64,000 nt of DNA from Xanthobacter oligotrophicus (lineage in GTDB: Bacteria > Pseudomonadota > Alphaproteobacteria > Rhizobiales > Xanthobacteraceae), in contig NZ_VTTL01000002.1 of assembly GCF_008364685.1 (NCBI RefSeq), positions 1 through 64,000 of the forward strand, in the 5' to 3' direction. Position numbers and translations under genes: made by a program. Of this stretch, positions 23,405 to 31,388 are shown piece by piece. The number at the start of each line of letters is the position of its first letter. The stretch's first letter is position 1. A model generated the notes under the pieces. That model searched no databases. It was not told the DNA's origin and was given only the letters and a program-made list of their open reading frames with translations.

Positions 23405-26400
23405 TCAATCCCCGCCGAGAGTGATCCGGCCCGTGCTCGCCACCTCGGCCTCGCCCACCCGGCGGGCTTCCAGTTGCTTGGCCGACGGCTCCGGCCGCAC
23501 CATGTGGAAGCGGACCACCTTGGCCGGGCGTCCCCCCTCAGCCGGCGCGCTGACCAACAGATCGGCGCCTTCCGTGGTGCTGGTGGTGGCGACGCTCAGG
23601 CCGCGCCCGCCCACCCCGAACGGCTGGAGCGACGCCATCTCGCCGAAGGCGACCTGAGGATGCGCGGCGGCGCTGTGGAGGTACATGACCGGCCCGCCAT
23701 CCAGCGCCGAGCCGCTGGAGAACACCTTCACCGCCCCGCCGTCGAGCTGGCCCACCACGATCCGCTCGGCACCGCCCAGAACCCCAGCCAGCCAGCCGGT
23801 GGCCAGCGAGACGCCGCCCTTGTAATCGTCGCCGAAGGGCGAAAACTCGGCGGTGGTCACCGGCTCGAACCGGTCCACATTGCCCCGGCAGATGTCGCCG
23901 AAGGGCGCGAGGGCGGCCGGGATTGGCGTCGCCGACGCGGGCGGTGACAGGGCCACCGGCGTCGCCGCACCGATGGGCGACAGCAGCGGGAAGGCGAACA
24001 CCTTCACCCGCGCCGGCGCGCCGGGACCGGGCGCGGTCACGATGCTCTGCCGGCCGGTGGCAAAATCCACGAAGCCGGTGCCGAGGGTGACGCCGGAGCG
24101 GTCGTCGCCATAGGGGCTGAAGGAGGAGAACAGCGCCGGCGCCCAGCCCAGCGGCAGCAGGGTGGAGCGGAACACCTTCACCTCGCTGCGCGCGCCGGGA
24201 CCCGAGCCGGCGATGATGTTGTCGGCTGCCGTCCCGTCGATCTGGGCGACAGCGACACTGACGCCCCCGGTGGCACCCGCATCGAACGCGCGGAAGCGGG
24301 CCAGCTCCTTGGTGAAGGGCGCCGCGCCCGGCCCTGCCCCACCCTTGCCCGCCCCACCGGAGAACACGGCCACCTCCGGTGCGCGACCGGCACCCGCGCC
24401 CACCACGAGGTCGTAGACGCCGTCGCCATCCACGTCGCCCATGGCGACGCTCACCGTGCCCTCGAAGCCTTGGAAGGGCGTGACGGTCGCGACAAGGCGG
24501 TCGCCATTGTTGTCGAGCACGCGGACGCTCGCCGCCCGCCCCGGCCCGCCGGGAATGGCGACCGCGTAGGTGGAGACGGCGGGGATGATGTTCACCAGCG
24601 CCATCAGGCCGTTGTCCTCATGGTTGAGGCGGTGGCAGTGCATGACGAACAGGCCGGCATAGTCCAGGAACCGCGTGCGGATGGAGAGGGTGCCGGGCTG
24701 GATCACGCTCTCCTGCGGGCCGAGGTTCGGCGCCGGCACATTGACGTTGTCGAGGCCCTGCATCAGCGGGCCGAGGGTCAAATCCACGGTGGGGTCGGAC
24801 ATGGCGACGAGCTGGAAATCGTTCACATGGACGTGGATGGGATGCTCGTCGTTGTTGACGTTGCTGAAGGCCCACTCCTCCACCGAGCCGAGGCGCGGCT
24901 GGATCAGCGGGACGTTCGGGAATGCGCCGCTGTCGAAGGCATAGATGAAGGTCTTAGGGTCGTCCTTGCTGGCAAGATCATTGAGGAAGCCGCCATTGAT
25001 GAGGATGCGGCGGGTCAGATCCGGCGTCAGCTTGGAGAGGTCGTCGAACGGCGCGCCGGCCACCAGCTGCTCGCCCTCCCGGAACGCCGTGGTGGTGCCC
25101 TTCGTGGCGTCCTTCGTGGCGTTCTGGCCCCCGTCCGGCACCGCCCGCGCCAGCACCTGGGTGGGGAAGAAGAAGAAGCCGTCGAAATAGCTCACTGCCG
25201 AGGGCGCCACGCTGAGGGTGCCGAGCACGGCGGGCGGATTGTCGGTGCCGTTGGCGGTGTAGAGGATGCCGGGCGCATTCTGCGTCCGCGCGCCACCGCC
25301 CAGCGGCGGCATCTCCAGCACCAGGTCTCCGGTCTCCGGCATGGTCACGGCGATGGCGAAGCGCGACGCTGGCGGGATGAGCAGGCGCGTGCCGTCCTCG
25401 TCATCGGGAAACCGCACCACCGGGCTCGGGTTGCCGTCCTGCCCCACGATGGCGATCTTCGGGTGGCGCCCCGTCGCCGTCTCGGTGAGGCGCAGGTTCA
25501 TGTAGGCGATGTCGCTGATGTTGGAGAGCACCCAGATCTCGGTCTGCCCCGCCTTGGTGCGGAGCGTCGGCTGGAACTGCCCGTTCACGGTGAACTGCAC
25601 GTCGCGCAGGTGGTCGGGCTGGGCCGGGTCGGCGGGCACGTTGCCGGCGCTGCCGGCGGCGGCGGTGAAGCTTTGCAGGCTGTTCGGAATGAACTGGAAG
25701 CGCCCGCGCATGTTGTTGATGGACAAGGGCCCGGCGTACCACACGGTGGCGAACTGCGTGCCGGGCTTGGCCTTGGTGAAGTTCACCGGCGCCAGCACGG
25801 GGCGATAGGTGCCGGCGGCAAGCGCGCCGGGCGCGGGCGGCTCCAGCGTGCTGACGAATTGCGGCCAGTTGGCATTGTTGAACTGCGGCGTAGGCCCCTG
25901 CCGGTCGAACACGAAATTATATTGCAGCGCCATGTTGCGGATGGGGATGGCCTGCCGCGTCACCACCGGCAAATTGCCGTCCGCCCGCCCGATGGTGAGC
26001 AGGCCCGCCAGGCCGAAATAGACATGGGCGGCGGTGAGCGTGTGCAGGTGCGGGTGATACCAGTAGGCGCCCTGCGGATGGTCGGCGGGGATGCGGTAGA
26101 CATAGGTGTTCGCGGTGCCCGCCGGCATGTGCAGCAGCACATTGTCCGAATTGCCCCTGGGGCTCACGTGCAGGCCGTGGGTGTGCAGGTTGATGGGCGA
26201 TTCCGAAAGCGGCGCGGGATGGAGCGGCACGGCGGCGCCCCGCGCGGCATAGTTGGGATCGTAGAAATCGCGGACGGTGAGGTCCTTCAGTCCATTCTCC
26301 AGATGGATCACCAGGGTCTCGCCCGGGGCCACCTGCAATGTGGGCGCGGGATAGACATCGCTCGCCGAGGCGGTGCCGTCGGAGGCCGTGCCCTGCACCA

Positions 26401-26650
26401 GGGTGTAGCCGAACAAAAGCGCGTTCTTCACCGGAACGGCTGAGGTATCGAGGCGGGCGGCGCCCTGATGCGCGGTGAGCCGCACTTCGAGCACGCCGTC
26501 CTTGCTGGCGAGGGTCACCGGCTCGCGGAAGGCGGGGGCGGCGCGGCCCTGCGCCTCGGCCGGCGTTTGCGCCTGCGCGGTGGCGCCGATGACGCAAAAG
26601 GCGAGGAGAAGCCAGCGCGAATGCCGGCGTGTGCCGTTGACCGTTCCCAT
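23405..26650 (-). CDS. Secreted multicopper oxidase with C-terminal FG-GAP/VCBS-like repeats
   Basis: A 1081-residue exported protein. A signal peptide (residues 1-28, WLLLAFCVIGATAQAQ) is followed by three cupredoxin domains. The copper ligands appear as INLHTHGLH (about 153-160), AYWYHPHLHTL (about 196-205), DEHPIHVHVNDF (about 600) and FVMHCHRLNHED (about 668), with the type 1 copper Cys in the last. From about residue 715 there is a second half of repeated units ending in blocks such as DVDGDGVYDLVVGAGAG and VKVFSS, typical of FG-GAP beta-propeller repeats. The combination is about twice as long as an ordinary multicopper oxidase. A GGGGGGAA site precedes the ATG. Possible roles are metal or phenol oxidation outside the cell; the propeller may bind a surface or partner. 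Confidence 0.85.
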   Translation of the reverse strand: MGTVNGTRRHSRWLLLAFCVIGATAQAQTPAEAQGRAAPAFREPVTLASKDGVLEVRLTAHQGAARLDTSAVPVKNALLFGYTLVQGTASDGTASASDVYPAPTLQVAPGETLVIHLENGLKDLTVRDFYDPNYAARGAAVPLHPAPLSESPINLHTHGLHVSPRGNSDNVLLHMPAGTANTYVYRIPADHPQGAYWYHPHLHTLTAAHVYFGLAGLLTIGRADGNLPVVTRQAIPIRNMALQYNFVFDRQGPTPQFNNANWPQFVSTLEPPAPGALAAGTYRPVLAPVNFTKAKPGTQFATVWYAGPLSINNMRGRFQFIPNSLQSFTAAAGSAGNVPADPAQPDHLRDVQFTVNGQFQPTLRTKAGQTEIWVLSNISDIAYMNLRLTETATGRHPKIAIVGQDGNPSPVVRFPDDEDGTRLLIPPASRFAIAVTMPETGDLVLEMPPLGGGARTQNAPGILYTANGTDNPPAVLGTLSVAPSAVSYFDGFFFFPTQVLARAVPDGGQNATKDATKGTTTAFREGEQLVAGAPFDDLSKLTPDLTRRILINGGFLNDLASKDDPKTFIYAFDSGAFPNVPLIQPRLGSVEEWAFSNVNNDEHPIHVHVNDFQLVAMSDPTVDLTLGPLMQGLDNVNVPAPNLGPQESVIQPGTLSIRTRFLDYAGLFVMHCHRLNHEDNGLMALVNIIPAVSTYAVAIPGGPGRAASVRVLDNNGDRLVATVTPFQGFEGTVSVAMGDVDGDGVYDLVVGAGAGRAPEVAVFSGGAGKGGAGPGAAPFTKELARFRAFDAGATGGVSVAVAQIDGTAADNIIAGSGPGARSEVKVFRSTLLPLGWAPALFSSFSPYGDDRSGVTLGTGFVDFATGRQSIVTAPGPGAPARVKVFAFPLLSPIGAATPVALSPPASATPIPAALAPFGDICRGNVDRFEPVTTAEFSPFGDDYKGGVSLATGWLAGVLGGAERIVVGQLDGGAVKVFSSGSALDGGPVMYLHSAAAHPQVAFGEMASLQPFGVGGRGLSVATTSTTEGADLLVSAPAEGGRPAKVVRFHMVRPEPSAKQLEARRVGEAEVASTGRITLGGD

Positions 26651-26898
26651 GAGATTCCCCCCGACCGATTTGTATTTTGTGCGACCATAGCAGCACTTGC
26701 GGCCGCAGGTGCAATGATCCGCCAAGCGATTACGGGCGATGGGGGCGATCTGCGCTTCACGGTGCCGTGCAGGACGCCGATCACGTCACGCGGGCCACGT
26801 CACGCGGGTCACCTTGGCGCGGGTCACTTGGCGCGCGCGGTCCCGTTCTTGCAACCCGCACGGCATGGATCTCACACGAGACAGTCCGAGCTGTAACC
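26651..26898. promoter_or_regulatory. Divergent promoter region, multicopper oxidase and thioredoxin 2
   Basis: This 248-base region separates the two divergent genes. It contains degenerate tandem repeats at 26782-26835: CACGTCACGCGGG twice with a 14-base period, then GGTCACCTTGGCGCG and GGTCACTTGGCGCG. Repeated TCAC blocks of this kind could be regulator sites, but no known consensus is recognised. Confidence 0.45.
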
Positions 26899-27411
26899 AT
26901 GACACATCCCATGCCCCACCCCGGCCGCGCCGGCCGCACCATCGCCTGCCCCACCTGCGACGCACTCACCCCCCTTTCCTCCGGTGAGGATGCCAAGGCC
27001 GCATGCTGCGCCGCCTGCGGGGGAAAGCTCTTCACCGGCCGCCCCATGGCACTGACCGCCGCGCGCTTCGATGCCCATACCGGGCAGAGCGACGTGCCGC
27101 TGGTGATCGACTTCTGGGCCGACTGGTGCGGGCCGTGCAAGACCATGGCCCCGGTGTTCGAGGCGCTGGCCGCCGAGTTCGAGCCCCACATCCGCTTCGC
27201 CAAGGTGGACACCGACGCCGAGCGAGAGCTGGCCACTTATTTCCGGATCAGCTCCATCCCCACCCTCAGCTTCATCCATGACCACCGCGAGGTCGCCCGC
27301 GTGGCCGGCGCCATGTTCGCCGGCGACCTGCGCCGCTGGCTCTACGACGCCCTGTCCCAGACTGAGGACAAGGAGACGGCAGCGCCGGAGCCTGAACCGG
27401 AAACGCCCTGA
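26899..27411 (+). CDS. trxC: Thioredoxin 2 (zinc-binding thioredoxin)
   Basis: A 170-residue thioredoxin with an N-terminal zinc ribbon (CPTC at about 18-21, CCAAC at about 37-41) and a thioredoxin domain carrying the active site DFWADWCGPCKTMAP. The cis-proline loop SSIPTLSF is present. This arrangement is that of TrxC, a cytoplasmic disulfide reductase of oxidative-stress responses. The C-terminus has a short acidic extension (EPEPEP). It is divergent from the multicopper oxidase gene. Confidence 0.92.
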   Translation: MTHPMPHPGRAGRTIACPTCDALTPLSSGEDAKAACCAACGGKLFTGRPMALTAARFDAHTGQSDVPLVIDFWADWCGPCKTMAPVFEALAAEFEPHIRFAKVDTDAERELATYFRISSIPTLSFIHDHREVARVAGAMFAGDLRRWLYDALSQTEDKETAAPEPEPETP

Positions 27412-27570
27412 ACCTCGGGGCAGGAGGACAGGCAGGCGCGCGCAGGCGCGTGGGTGCCGCGTCGTCAGCGGCACTGTCGGCGACGCGACGGCGGCCCGGC
27501 GGCTCCCGTCGGCCCTCGTGTTGCCATTTCCGGCGTTGCCAATATCCTGCCGCTCCGCCCGAGTTGTGAC

Positions 27571-28596
27571 ATGGTTGAACCCGACATCCTCTTCACCCGC
27601 ATCCTTGAGTTCATGCAGGGCGGGGCTCTCGCCCTCGACCGGCGGGGCCACGTGCGGGCCTTCAATCCGGCGGCGGAGCGCATGCTCGGCCTGTCGCCGG
27701 CGCGGGCCGGCGAAAGCCCCTTCGCAACCGTGCTGTTCGACGATCCGGCCAATGACGATTTCGCCCAGGCGTTGCTGGACGCCGTCTACGACGCCGACAC
27801 CTGCCACAGCCGCGACATCGCCTATTATCGCGACGGCCAGCGCGCCTGGTTCAACATGATCACCTCCACCCTGTGGTCGCAGCCCACGCACGACGACCCG
27901 GCCCGCAAGGTGGGGGTGGTGGCGCTGTTCATCGACATCACCGAACGCAAGATCGCCACCGCCGAGCTGCGCCGCGCCAATGAGGAGCTGGAACGGCGGG
28001 TGCAGGAGCGCACCCAACAGCTGGCCGAGGCCAATCTCAAGCTCCAGCGCGAAATTGCCGAGCGCGTGCGGGCGCAGGAGCAGATCGCCCACCTCGCCGA
28101 GCACGACGTGCTCACCACACTGCCGAACCGGCGGCGCTTCGAGCGGCGCCTCGCCGCCGCCGTCGAGGCGGGCGGGCCGTTCGCCGTGCTCTATCTCGAT
28201 CTCGACGGGTTCAAGGCCATCAACGACACCCACGGCCACGACACCGGCGACGGCCTGCTGCAGGGTGTGGCCAACCGGCTGAAGGCCTGCCTGCGCGAGG
28301 GCGACACGCTGGCGCGGCTCGGGGGCGACGAGTTCGCGGTCATCCTGAAATCCGTTCGCACGGAAGCGGAGGCGGAACCGGTGGTGGCGCGGATCATCGA
28401 CCATGTGGGCGCCCCCTATGGGGCCGATGGCGATCCCGAGCTGAAGATCAGCGTCAGCGTCGGCATAGCGCTCTATCCGCAGACCGGGCGCACCCCGCGC
28501 GCCCTGCTCCAGGCCGCAGACCGGGCCATGTACGAAGCCAAGCGCGGCAGCCGGCAGCCGGTGCGCCCGCCGGCGCCGGACAGCAAGGAGGTCTAG
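27571..28596 (+). CDS. Diguanylate cyclase with PAS domain
   Basis: A 341-residue cytoplasmic protein. A PAS sensor domain (about 1-130, starting FMQGGALALDRRGHVRAFNP and ending ALFIDITERK) is followed by a coiled coil (about 135-180, NEELERRVQERTQQLAEANL) and a GGDEF domain (about 185-335). The active site RLGGDEFAVIL is intact, and the inhibitory site RxxD (REGD) lies five residues before it. It should make cyclic di-GMP and be feedback-inhibited. There is no EAL domain. The PAS ligand is unknown. It appears to be a single-gene unit. Confidence 0.92.
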   Translation: MVEPDILFTRILEFMQGGALALDRRGHVRAFNPAAERMLGLSPARAGESPFATVLFDDPANDDFAQALLDAVYDADTCHSRDIAYYRDGQRAWFNMITSTLWSQPTHDDPARKVGVVALFIDITERKIATAELRRANEELERRVQERTQQLAEANLKLQREIAERVRAQEQIAHLAEHDVLTTLPNRRRFERRLAAAVEAGGPFAVLYLDLDGFKAINDTHGHDTGDGLLQGVANRLKACLREGDTLARLGGDEFAVILKSVRTEAEAEPVVARIIDHVGAPYGADGDPELKISVSVGIALYPQTGRTPRALLQAADRAMYEAKRGSRQPVRPPAPDSKEV

Positions 28597-28650
28597 GCGG
28601 GCTTTCCACGGCGGAAAGACCGGCGGTCGGCAGGGACCGGCCGCCGCTAC

Positions 28651-28674
28651 GCCATCCCGCCCGGGCGGGATGGC
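28651..28674. terminator. 24-base perfect palindrome between convergent genes, probable terminator
   Basis: GCCATCCCGCCC followed by its exact reverse complement. It lies between the cyclase gene (plus) and the small exported protein gene (minus) and could serve both transcripts. No T-tract is present. Confidence 0.5.
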
Positions 28675-28735
28675 GGCACTCCCCCGCCCAAGGCTCAACC
28701 CCGCGCTCCTGCGCCGTCCGGCGGAGCGGCTGAGG

Positions 28736-28987
28736 TCACTTGCCGGTGCCGGTCTCCGGTGCTGGCTTGGGCTGGACCGGGGCCGTCGGGGCATTGCCCG
28801 TCGGCTTGCTGCGTCCGTCTGTTGCGGGATGGGTGAGCCCGAGCTGCACATCGCGGAACTGGTGACGTTGCTTCTCCCGATAGCCCTTCGGCACCGGATC
28901 GAGCGCCAGCGCCGGCGATGCCGCCAGTGCGATGAGCGCCAGCGCGCACCAGGGCGCGACGCGACGCCGGAACGTGGTGTTGGTCAT
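28736..28987 (-). CDS. Small exported protein of the metal-efflux locus, unknown function
   Basis: An 83-residue protein with a signal peptide of about 29 residues (CALALIALAASPALALDP). The mature part is only about 54 residues, charged at first and Pro/Thr-rich at the end (KPAPETGTGK). An AGGAG site precedes the ATG. It is the last gene of the decayed czc operon, 14 bases after the gene before it. I do not recognise the family; it is presumably periplasmic and metal-related. Confidence 0.65.
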   Translation of the reverse strand: MTNTTFRRRVAPWCALALIALAASPALALDPVPKGYREKQRHQFRDVQLGLTHPATDGRSKPTGNAPTAPVQPKPAPETGTGK

Positions 28988-29001
28988 GGTGGGCTCCTGC
29001 C

Positions 29002-29379
29002 TCAGGGGGTGGTGAATTTCGCCTGGCCCGACTTGCCCGCCGCCGTCTTGATGAGCAGCGTGGCGGCCGTGCCCTTGGCGATGGCGGCCGGGGCCTTGCC
29101 GGCCAGCGTCTGGCCGGCGGGGGCGAGCGGAACGGTCTTCCTGTCGTTGCCGGACACCAGCAGCACCGAGCCGGTGAAGCCGCCCGTGTCCACGGGCTTT
29201 CCGGCCTCGTCGAAGACATGGACGTTGAGCGTCTCGCCGGAGACGACCAGCTCGGCGTGGACCCCGGCGAGGTCTTCCATGGGGCCGCCGTTGGGACCCT
29301 TCTGGGCGCCGTGGGCATGCTGCGCGAGGGCGGGGCCGGCGACGACGAGGCTCGCGGCGACGAGGAGAGGTTTCAGCAC
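29002..29379 (-). CDS. Exported protein of the metal-efflux locus (czc-associated), unknown function
   Basis: A 125-residue protein that starts at GTG with GGAGA upstream. A signal peptide (LLVAASLVVAGPALAQ) is followed by a short His-containing stretch (HAHGAQKGPNGG) and a beta-rich domain (VHAELVVSGETLNVHVFDEA). Such small proteins are often found in the operons of CzcCBA heavy-metal exporters and may bind metal in the periplasm. It lies between the czcC-czcA fusion and the 83-residue protein. Function is inferred from position. Confidence 0.68.
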   Translation of the reverse strand: MLKPLLVAASLVVAGPALAQHAHGAQKGPNGGPMEDLAGVHAELVVSGETLNVHVFDEAGKPVDTGGFTGSVLLVSGNDRKTVPLAPAGQTLAGKAPAAIAKGTAATLLIKTAAGKSGQAKFTTP

Positions 29380-29402
29380 GTTCTGTTCTCCGGTCTTGGG
29401 GG

Positions 29403-30251
29403 CTAGGAAGCAGGGCCGTCCGCCACCGCGACGGGCAGCGCGGCGGGCCTGGTCTCGCGCCGGAACAGCGAGCGGGTGTATTGCAGGCCCGGCAGGCCGC
29501 CCATGGCGGTCTCGATGGGAAAGGTGATGCGCTGCTCGGTCTCCAGCGGTGAGAGGCCGGGCGCGGAAGTGTTGATCTGCGCCTGCACGTTGGTGATGTC
29601 GGGCACCGCATCGATGGGCAGGCGGGTGAAGTTCCACGCCCCGACGGCACCGACGGCGAGGCAGGCCATCACCACCAGCCAGCGCTGGCGGATGGAGAAG
29701 GCGAGGATGGCGACGGCGTCGCCGGCCTGGACACGGTTCTGCAGCAGGGGCGCCAACCGCTGGATGGCTGTCACCTGGGTTTCCAGAACCTGCGCGCGCT
29801 GCTGCGCCCCGAGCACGGCGGCGAAGGCGGACGCGGTTTCCGCCAGCACCTGGAGGCGGATCGCCTCCCGCTCCCAGCGGGCGACGCCGACCCCGGCGCC
29901 GGCGGCGGCCATGCGGGCCTCGCGCTTACCGCCCAGCTCCACCAATTGGCTGATCTGGAGGGGCTGCTCGGCGAGATCGAGCCCCTGGTAGGAGCCCGAG
30001 CCCGCCGCATTGTCCACCTCGAGGGAGAGGTTGGGGTTGGGCAGCGCGCCGGCCTGGGTGTTGCGCCCCGCCGCCATGCCGATGTCGCGCTCCGCCGCGG
30101 TGAGGCGCGGATTGGCGACAAGGGCGCTGGCGAGGGCGCTTGTGAGGGTCAGCGGACGGGCGGTTTCGGCGCGCGTCTGCGACGCGTGAAGCAGCGCGAG
30201 CGCTCCCCCAAGCGCAAGCGCGAGGGCACGAGGCGACATGATCTGATCCAA
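29403..30251 (-). pseudogene. Remnant fusion of czcC and czcA (CzcCBA heavy-metal exporter), internally deleted
   Basis: The 282-codon frame is a chimera. Residues 1 to about 182 are the N-terminal part of a CzcC-type outer-membrane channel protein: signal peptide, then ALVANPRLTAAERDIGMAAG, GALPNPNLSLEVDNAAG and ISQLVELGGKREAR. At about residue 183 it switches in frame to the start of the CzcA inner-membrane RND pump (ILAFSIRQRWLVVMACLAVG, then LPIDAVPDITNVQAQINTSA and FPIETAMGGLPGLQYTRSLF). It ends about 20 residues later in a tail resembling a CzcA C-terminus (RRETRPAALPVAV). All of CzcB and about 90% of CzcA are missing. A functional exporter is not possible. The frame remains open, so a short hybrid may still be made. 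Confidence 0.85.
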
Positions 30252-30301
30252 AGTCTGATAGCGGATCGCCGACGCGAGGCGTCAGCGCGCGAGCAGAAGG
30301 T

Positions 30302-30730
30302 TCAGATCAGGCGGGCGGGCAGGACCACGGGGGTGGAGCGCAGCCGCTGGGCCGTGCCTGCGGCCGGGGCATCGGGCACCGCCATGGCGCAGCCGTGGCA
30401 GTCATGGTCCGAGGCAGGCTGGGGCTGGGCCGGGTCATGCGCGGCGCCGAACACCTTGGCATCCGCGGCGGCGAGGGAGGGGTCGGCAATGGATGCCTCG
30501 ACGGGCGACAGGTCGATGCTTGACACATCGGCGCTCGCCAGCGCGACGGAGGTCCCGGCCAGCTCTTCCAGGGCGCCGTCCACGTCGTAGACGTGATGCT
30601 CTTCCATCGCGCTTGCGAACGACCCGGCCACGAGGCTCGCCACCAGGCACGCCACCACGACGACCGAAACGGCGCGGCGGAACACCGGACCGGTGATCGA
30701 CAGGAGGACTTTTGCCAGTGCGCGAAGCAT
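30302..30730 (-). CDS. Small membrane-anchored protein at the head of the czc remnant operon
   Basis: A 142-residue protein with one strong hydrophobic segment near the start (AVSVVVVACLVASLVAGSFA) that may be an uncleaved anchor or signal peptide. Near the C-terminus there is a His/Cys motif, SDHDCHGCAMAVP, which could bind a metal ion. It lies 50 bases upstream of the czcC remnant on the same strand. Similar proteins with a short His/Cys box often precede czc-type operons. No strong ribosome binding site is visible and a second overlapping frame is open, so the call is moderate. Confidence 0.55.
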   Translation of the reverse strand: MLRALAKVLLSITGPVFRRAVSVVVVACLVASLVAGSFASAMEEHHVYDVDGALEELAGTSVALASADVSSIDLSPVEASIADPSLAAADAKVFGAAHDPAQPQPASDHDCHGCAMAVPDAPAAGTAQRLRSTPVVLPARLI

Positions 30731-30835
30731 GGGCCATGAGAGAGCCCAATGAGAGACCCCAAGAGCCGCGATGTGTCAAGTCTTTCACAACCGCTGCGTC
30801 ATCGCGCCGGAAAAGCTTGGGAGAGCGCCTGAAAC

Positions 30836-31321
30836 TCAGCTGTTCTCAATATTTTCACGGTGGCCGTTATGAAATTGACAGTGTCCGTGATCGGAAAGCG
30901 TCTCGATCACCCTGCACTGTGCCACGTGGCCATGGGCGCAGCCGTCCACCATGCGCTGAAGTTCTGCTTCCAGCGCCCTGAGAGCGGCGATGCGGCTGCG
31001 CACCTCGATCAGCCGCGCGCTGGCGATCTCGTCCGCCGCCGCGCACGACTGCTCGGGCCGGTCCTGCAGCGTCAGCAGGGTGCGGATGGCCTCGATGTCG
31101 AAGCCCAGCTCGCGCGCGTGGCGGATGAAGGCCAGCCGCTGCAGGTGGGTGGCGCTGTAGAGCCGGCGGTTGCCCTCGGTGCGCGGCAGCGCCGGCATCA
31201 GGCCGATCTCCTCATAGAAGCGGATGGTGGGCACCTTCACCCCGCTTAAGCGCGCCGCCGCGCCGATGGGCAGCAGATCGGGAAAATTTTCGGACGATGA
31301 GTGCGACATGGGACGCGACAT
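30836..31321 (-). CDS. MerR-family heavy-metal-responsive regulator
   Basis: A 161-residue MerR-type activator. The N-terminal winged helix (about 15-85) reads LPIGAAARLSGVKVPTIRFY, then EEIGLMPALPRTEGNRRLYS and LAFIRHARELGFDIEAIRTL, followed by a dimerisation helix. Cysteines at the start of the helix (DRPEQSCAAADEIA) and in the C-terminal loop (GCAHGHVAQCRVIE), plus a His-rich end (DHGHCQFHNGH), fit a metal-binding site as in CadR/ZntR/PbrR. It is divergent from the metal P-type ATPase and shares a MerR promoter with it. A second ATG four codons in is an alternative start. Confidence 0.9.
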   Translation of the reverse strand: MSRPMSHSSSENFPDLLPIGAAARLSGVKVPTIRFYEEIGLMPALPRTEGNRRLYSATHLQRLAFIRHARELGFDIEAIRTLLTLQDRPEQSCAAADEIASARLIEVRSRIAALRALEAELQRMVDGCAHGHVAQCRVIETLSDHGHCQFHNGHRENIENS

Positions 31322-31327
31322 TGGGGC

Positions 31328-31358
31328 TTGCTCCTCTAGTGACTAGAGCATCTAGGAT
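31328..31358 (+). promoter_or_regulatory. MerR-type promoter and operator of the metal ATPase gene
   Basis: A -35 box TTGCTC (31328-31333) and a -10 box TAGGAT (31353-31358) are separated by 19 bases. The spacer contains the perfect dyad CTCTAGTGACTAGAG (31334-31348). The over-long spacer with a centred dyad is the hallmark of promoters that MerR proteins activate by DNA distortion. It reads towards the ATPase gene, 31 bases downstream. Confidence 0.85.
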
Positions 31359-31388
31359 CCGCAGCGTGACGCAAAGAAAGGCCGCATC

